From positions 1 to 5,997 of the forward strand of contig DOUW01000431.1 in the NCBI GenBank assembly GCA_003520365.1: DNA of 5,997 nucleotides, written 5' to 3'. Every line of letters starts with the position of its first letter. Position 1 is the first letter of the stretch. The notes beneath the pieces are model-generated. The model searched no databases. It was not told the origin of the DNA and was given only the letters and a program-made list of their open reading frames with translations. Of the stretch, positions 5,343 to 5,997 are shown one piece after another. The translations under genes were made by a program, and so were the position numbers. Origin of the DNA: Massilia sp. (GTDB lineage: Bacteria; Pseudomonadota; Gammaproteobacteria; Burkholderiales; Burkholderiaceae_D).

Positions 5343-5921
5343 ATGAAAAAGACCATTGCTACCCTGATCGCCGGCCTGTTCGCCAGCGCCGCCTTCGCAC
5401 AAACCCCGGCAACGCCTGTCGCCAAGGCCAACACCGGCAAGATGGATGCGAACACTGCCGTGCTGGTGGACAACAAGGAAGTCAATTCGACCCTGAAGTC
5501 GGGCGCCCAGGACGGCCAGGCCGCCGCCAAGGCGGACACCAAGTCCGATAGCAAGAAGACTGCGAAGACCGAGAAGAGCGCCAAGTCGCAGCACAAGGAA
5601 ACGAAGGCCGCGAAGAGCGGCACCCACGGCAGCACGCATGGCAGCACCCAGGCCGGCAGCAGCTCGTCGGCCGACACCGCATCGGGCTCGAGCGCGATGT
5701 CGACCACCGCGCAGGGCGACGGCGCCGTGCCGGCTACCCCGGCTACTCCCGCAACCGCAATGACCCCGGCTACCCCCGCAACCCCGGCCACCCCGGCAGC
5801 CCCGACCACGATGCAGTCCGACGTCGGCATCACCCCGGCCCCGGCATCGAACCCGGCGCCGACCCCGACCCCGATCGACACCCAGGCTGCACCGACCCCG
5901 GCCACGGGCGACATCAAGTAA
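5343..5921 (+). CDS. Exported low-complexity Lys/Ala/Thr/Pro-rich protein, Asr-like in composition
   Basis: A 192-residue protein with ATG at 5343 behind a good AGGAG (5332-5336, spacing six). A clean signal peptide covers residues 1-19 (MKKTIATLIAGLFASAAFA, cleavage before QTPA), so it is exported, probably periplasmic. It lacks the lipobox Cys, and indeed any Cys. The mature part falls into blocks. Residues 20-60 are mixed and include VLVDNKEVNSTLKSGAQ. A strongly basic stretch at 61-92 has ten Lys. Residues 93-126 are Gly/Ser/Thr-rich with a GSTH repeat. Residues 130-153 are Pro-Ala-Thr repeats, and a Pro-rich tail ends in GDIK. It should be intrinsically disordered. The layout recalls the E. 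coli acid-shock protein Asr, a secreted Ala/Lys/Pro-rich disordered protein, but similarity of composition is not homology. A wall-, membrane- or polyphosphate-associated structural role is equally possible. It is monocistronic, with its own upstream region and terminator. Confidence 0.88.
   Translation: MKKTIATLIAGLFASAAFAQTPATPVAKANTGKMDANTAVLVDNKEVNSTLKSGAQDGQAAAKADTKSDSKKTAKTEKSAKSQHKETKAAKSGTHGSTHGSTQAGSSSSADTASGSSAMSTTAQGDGAVPATPATPATAMTPATPATPATPAAPTTMQSDVGITPAPASNPAPTPTPIDTQAAPTPATGDIK
5628..5651 (+). repeat. 12-base tandem repeat coding GSTH/GSTQ
   Basis: GGCAGCACGCAT (5628-5639) and GGCAGCACCCAG (5640-5651) are adjacent in-frame units, preceded by a partial unit GGCACCCAC (5619-5627). 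They encode GTH-GSTH-GSTQ and look like recent in-frame duplication inside the disordered protein. Confidence 0.6.
5730..5804 (+). repeat. Nine-base Pro-Ala-Thr coding repeats
   Basis: Units close to CCGGCTACC encode PAT-PAT-PAT-AMT-PAT-PAT-PAT-PAA. Third bases vary (CCG/CCC, GCT/GCA/GCC, ACC/ACT), so the array is not perfectly identical. In-frame nine-base units can gain or lose copies without frameshift, so the tail length may vary between strains. Confidence 0.75.
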
Positions 5922-5942
5922 GTCCAGGCTTGCCGCAGACCG

Positions 5943-5968
5943 AAGCCCGCGTTCGCGCGGGCTTTTTT
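5943..5968 (+). terminator. Intrinsic terminator with TTCG loop after the last gene
   Basis: AAGCCCGCG (5943-5951) pairs perfectly with CGCGGGCTT (5956-5964) around a TTCG tetraloop, and the T-run covers 5963-5968. It begins 22 bases after the stop codon. It ends the transcript of the exported protein; the remaining 29 bases to the window edge contain no recognisable gene. Confidence 0.92.
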
Positions 5969-5997
5969 GCGTGCCGCCGGCGGGCCCCCGCCCGGGT

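Noticed and set aside
5294..5917. A 207-codon minus-strand open frame with long Val/Ala/Gly stretches, resembling membrane segments.
   Set aside because: It mirrors the PAT repeats and Lys-rich part of the exported protein. The + strand gene has a clear ribosome site, signal peptide and terminator, and the antisense frame has none of these.
5971..5997. GC-rich inverted repeats at the right edge (CCGCCGGCGG and CGGGC-CCCC-GCCCG).
   Set aside because: They are simple GC-rich symmetry with no T-run, cut by the window edge. There is not enough context to call a feature.

Overview
This is a GC-rich chromosomal stretch from a Gram-negative bacterium. A TonB-dependent outer-membrane receptor, a GlcF-type glycolate oxidase subunit, signal peptides and strongly C/G-ending codons point to a betaproteobacterium. 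The style of the receptor's signal peptide and plug suggests the Oxalobacteraceae (Massilia/Duganella/Janthinobacterium group). That placement is recognition from memory, not a search result.

Layout, all genes on the + strand. (1) 1-722: the 3' part of glcF, the iron-sulfur subunit of glycolate oxidase, whose start lies outside the window. (2) 723-1122: a 400-base non-coding stretch. Its first part is GC-rich with a hairpin and a three-copy 11-base repeat. Its second part (about 870-1122) is strikingly AT-rich and holds several dyads and promoter-like elements. (3) 1123-3921: a 932-residue TonB-dependent receptor starting at TTG behind a GGAG ribosome binding site, closed by a hairpin and a strong intrinsic terminator (3965-3995). 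(4) 4090-4404: a 104-residue protein I do not recognise. (5) 4488-5180: a 230-residue pentapeptide-repeat protein with an unbroken run of about 36 five-residue units. (6) 5181-5342: a regulatory stretch with a two-copy 12-base direct repeat and a long imperfect hairpin. (7) 5343-5921: a 192-residue exported, low-complexity Lys/Ala/Thr/Pro-rich protein, followed by a terminator with a TTCG loop (5943-5968).

The genes do not form one pathway. The receptor has no transport partner next to it and looks like an independently controlled, highly expressed monocistron. The 104-residue gene and the pentapeptide gene may share a transcript, but each also has a similar promoter-like element just upstream. 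The last gene stands alone between its own regulatory region and terminator.

I see no mobile element, CRISPR array, tRNA or rRNA, and no clear new multi-gene system. The best lead is the last gene. Its product resembles the enterobacterial acid-shock protein Asr in layout and composition, and the two direct repeats upstream resemble, as I remember it, the RstA box that controls asr. The unbroken pentapeptide helix and the dyad-rich receptor promoter are second-tier leads.
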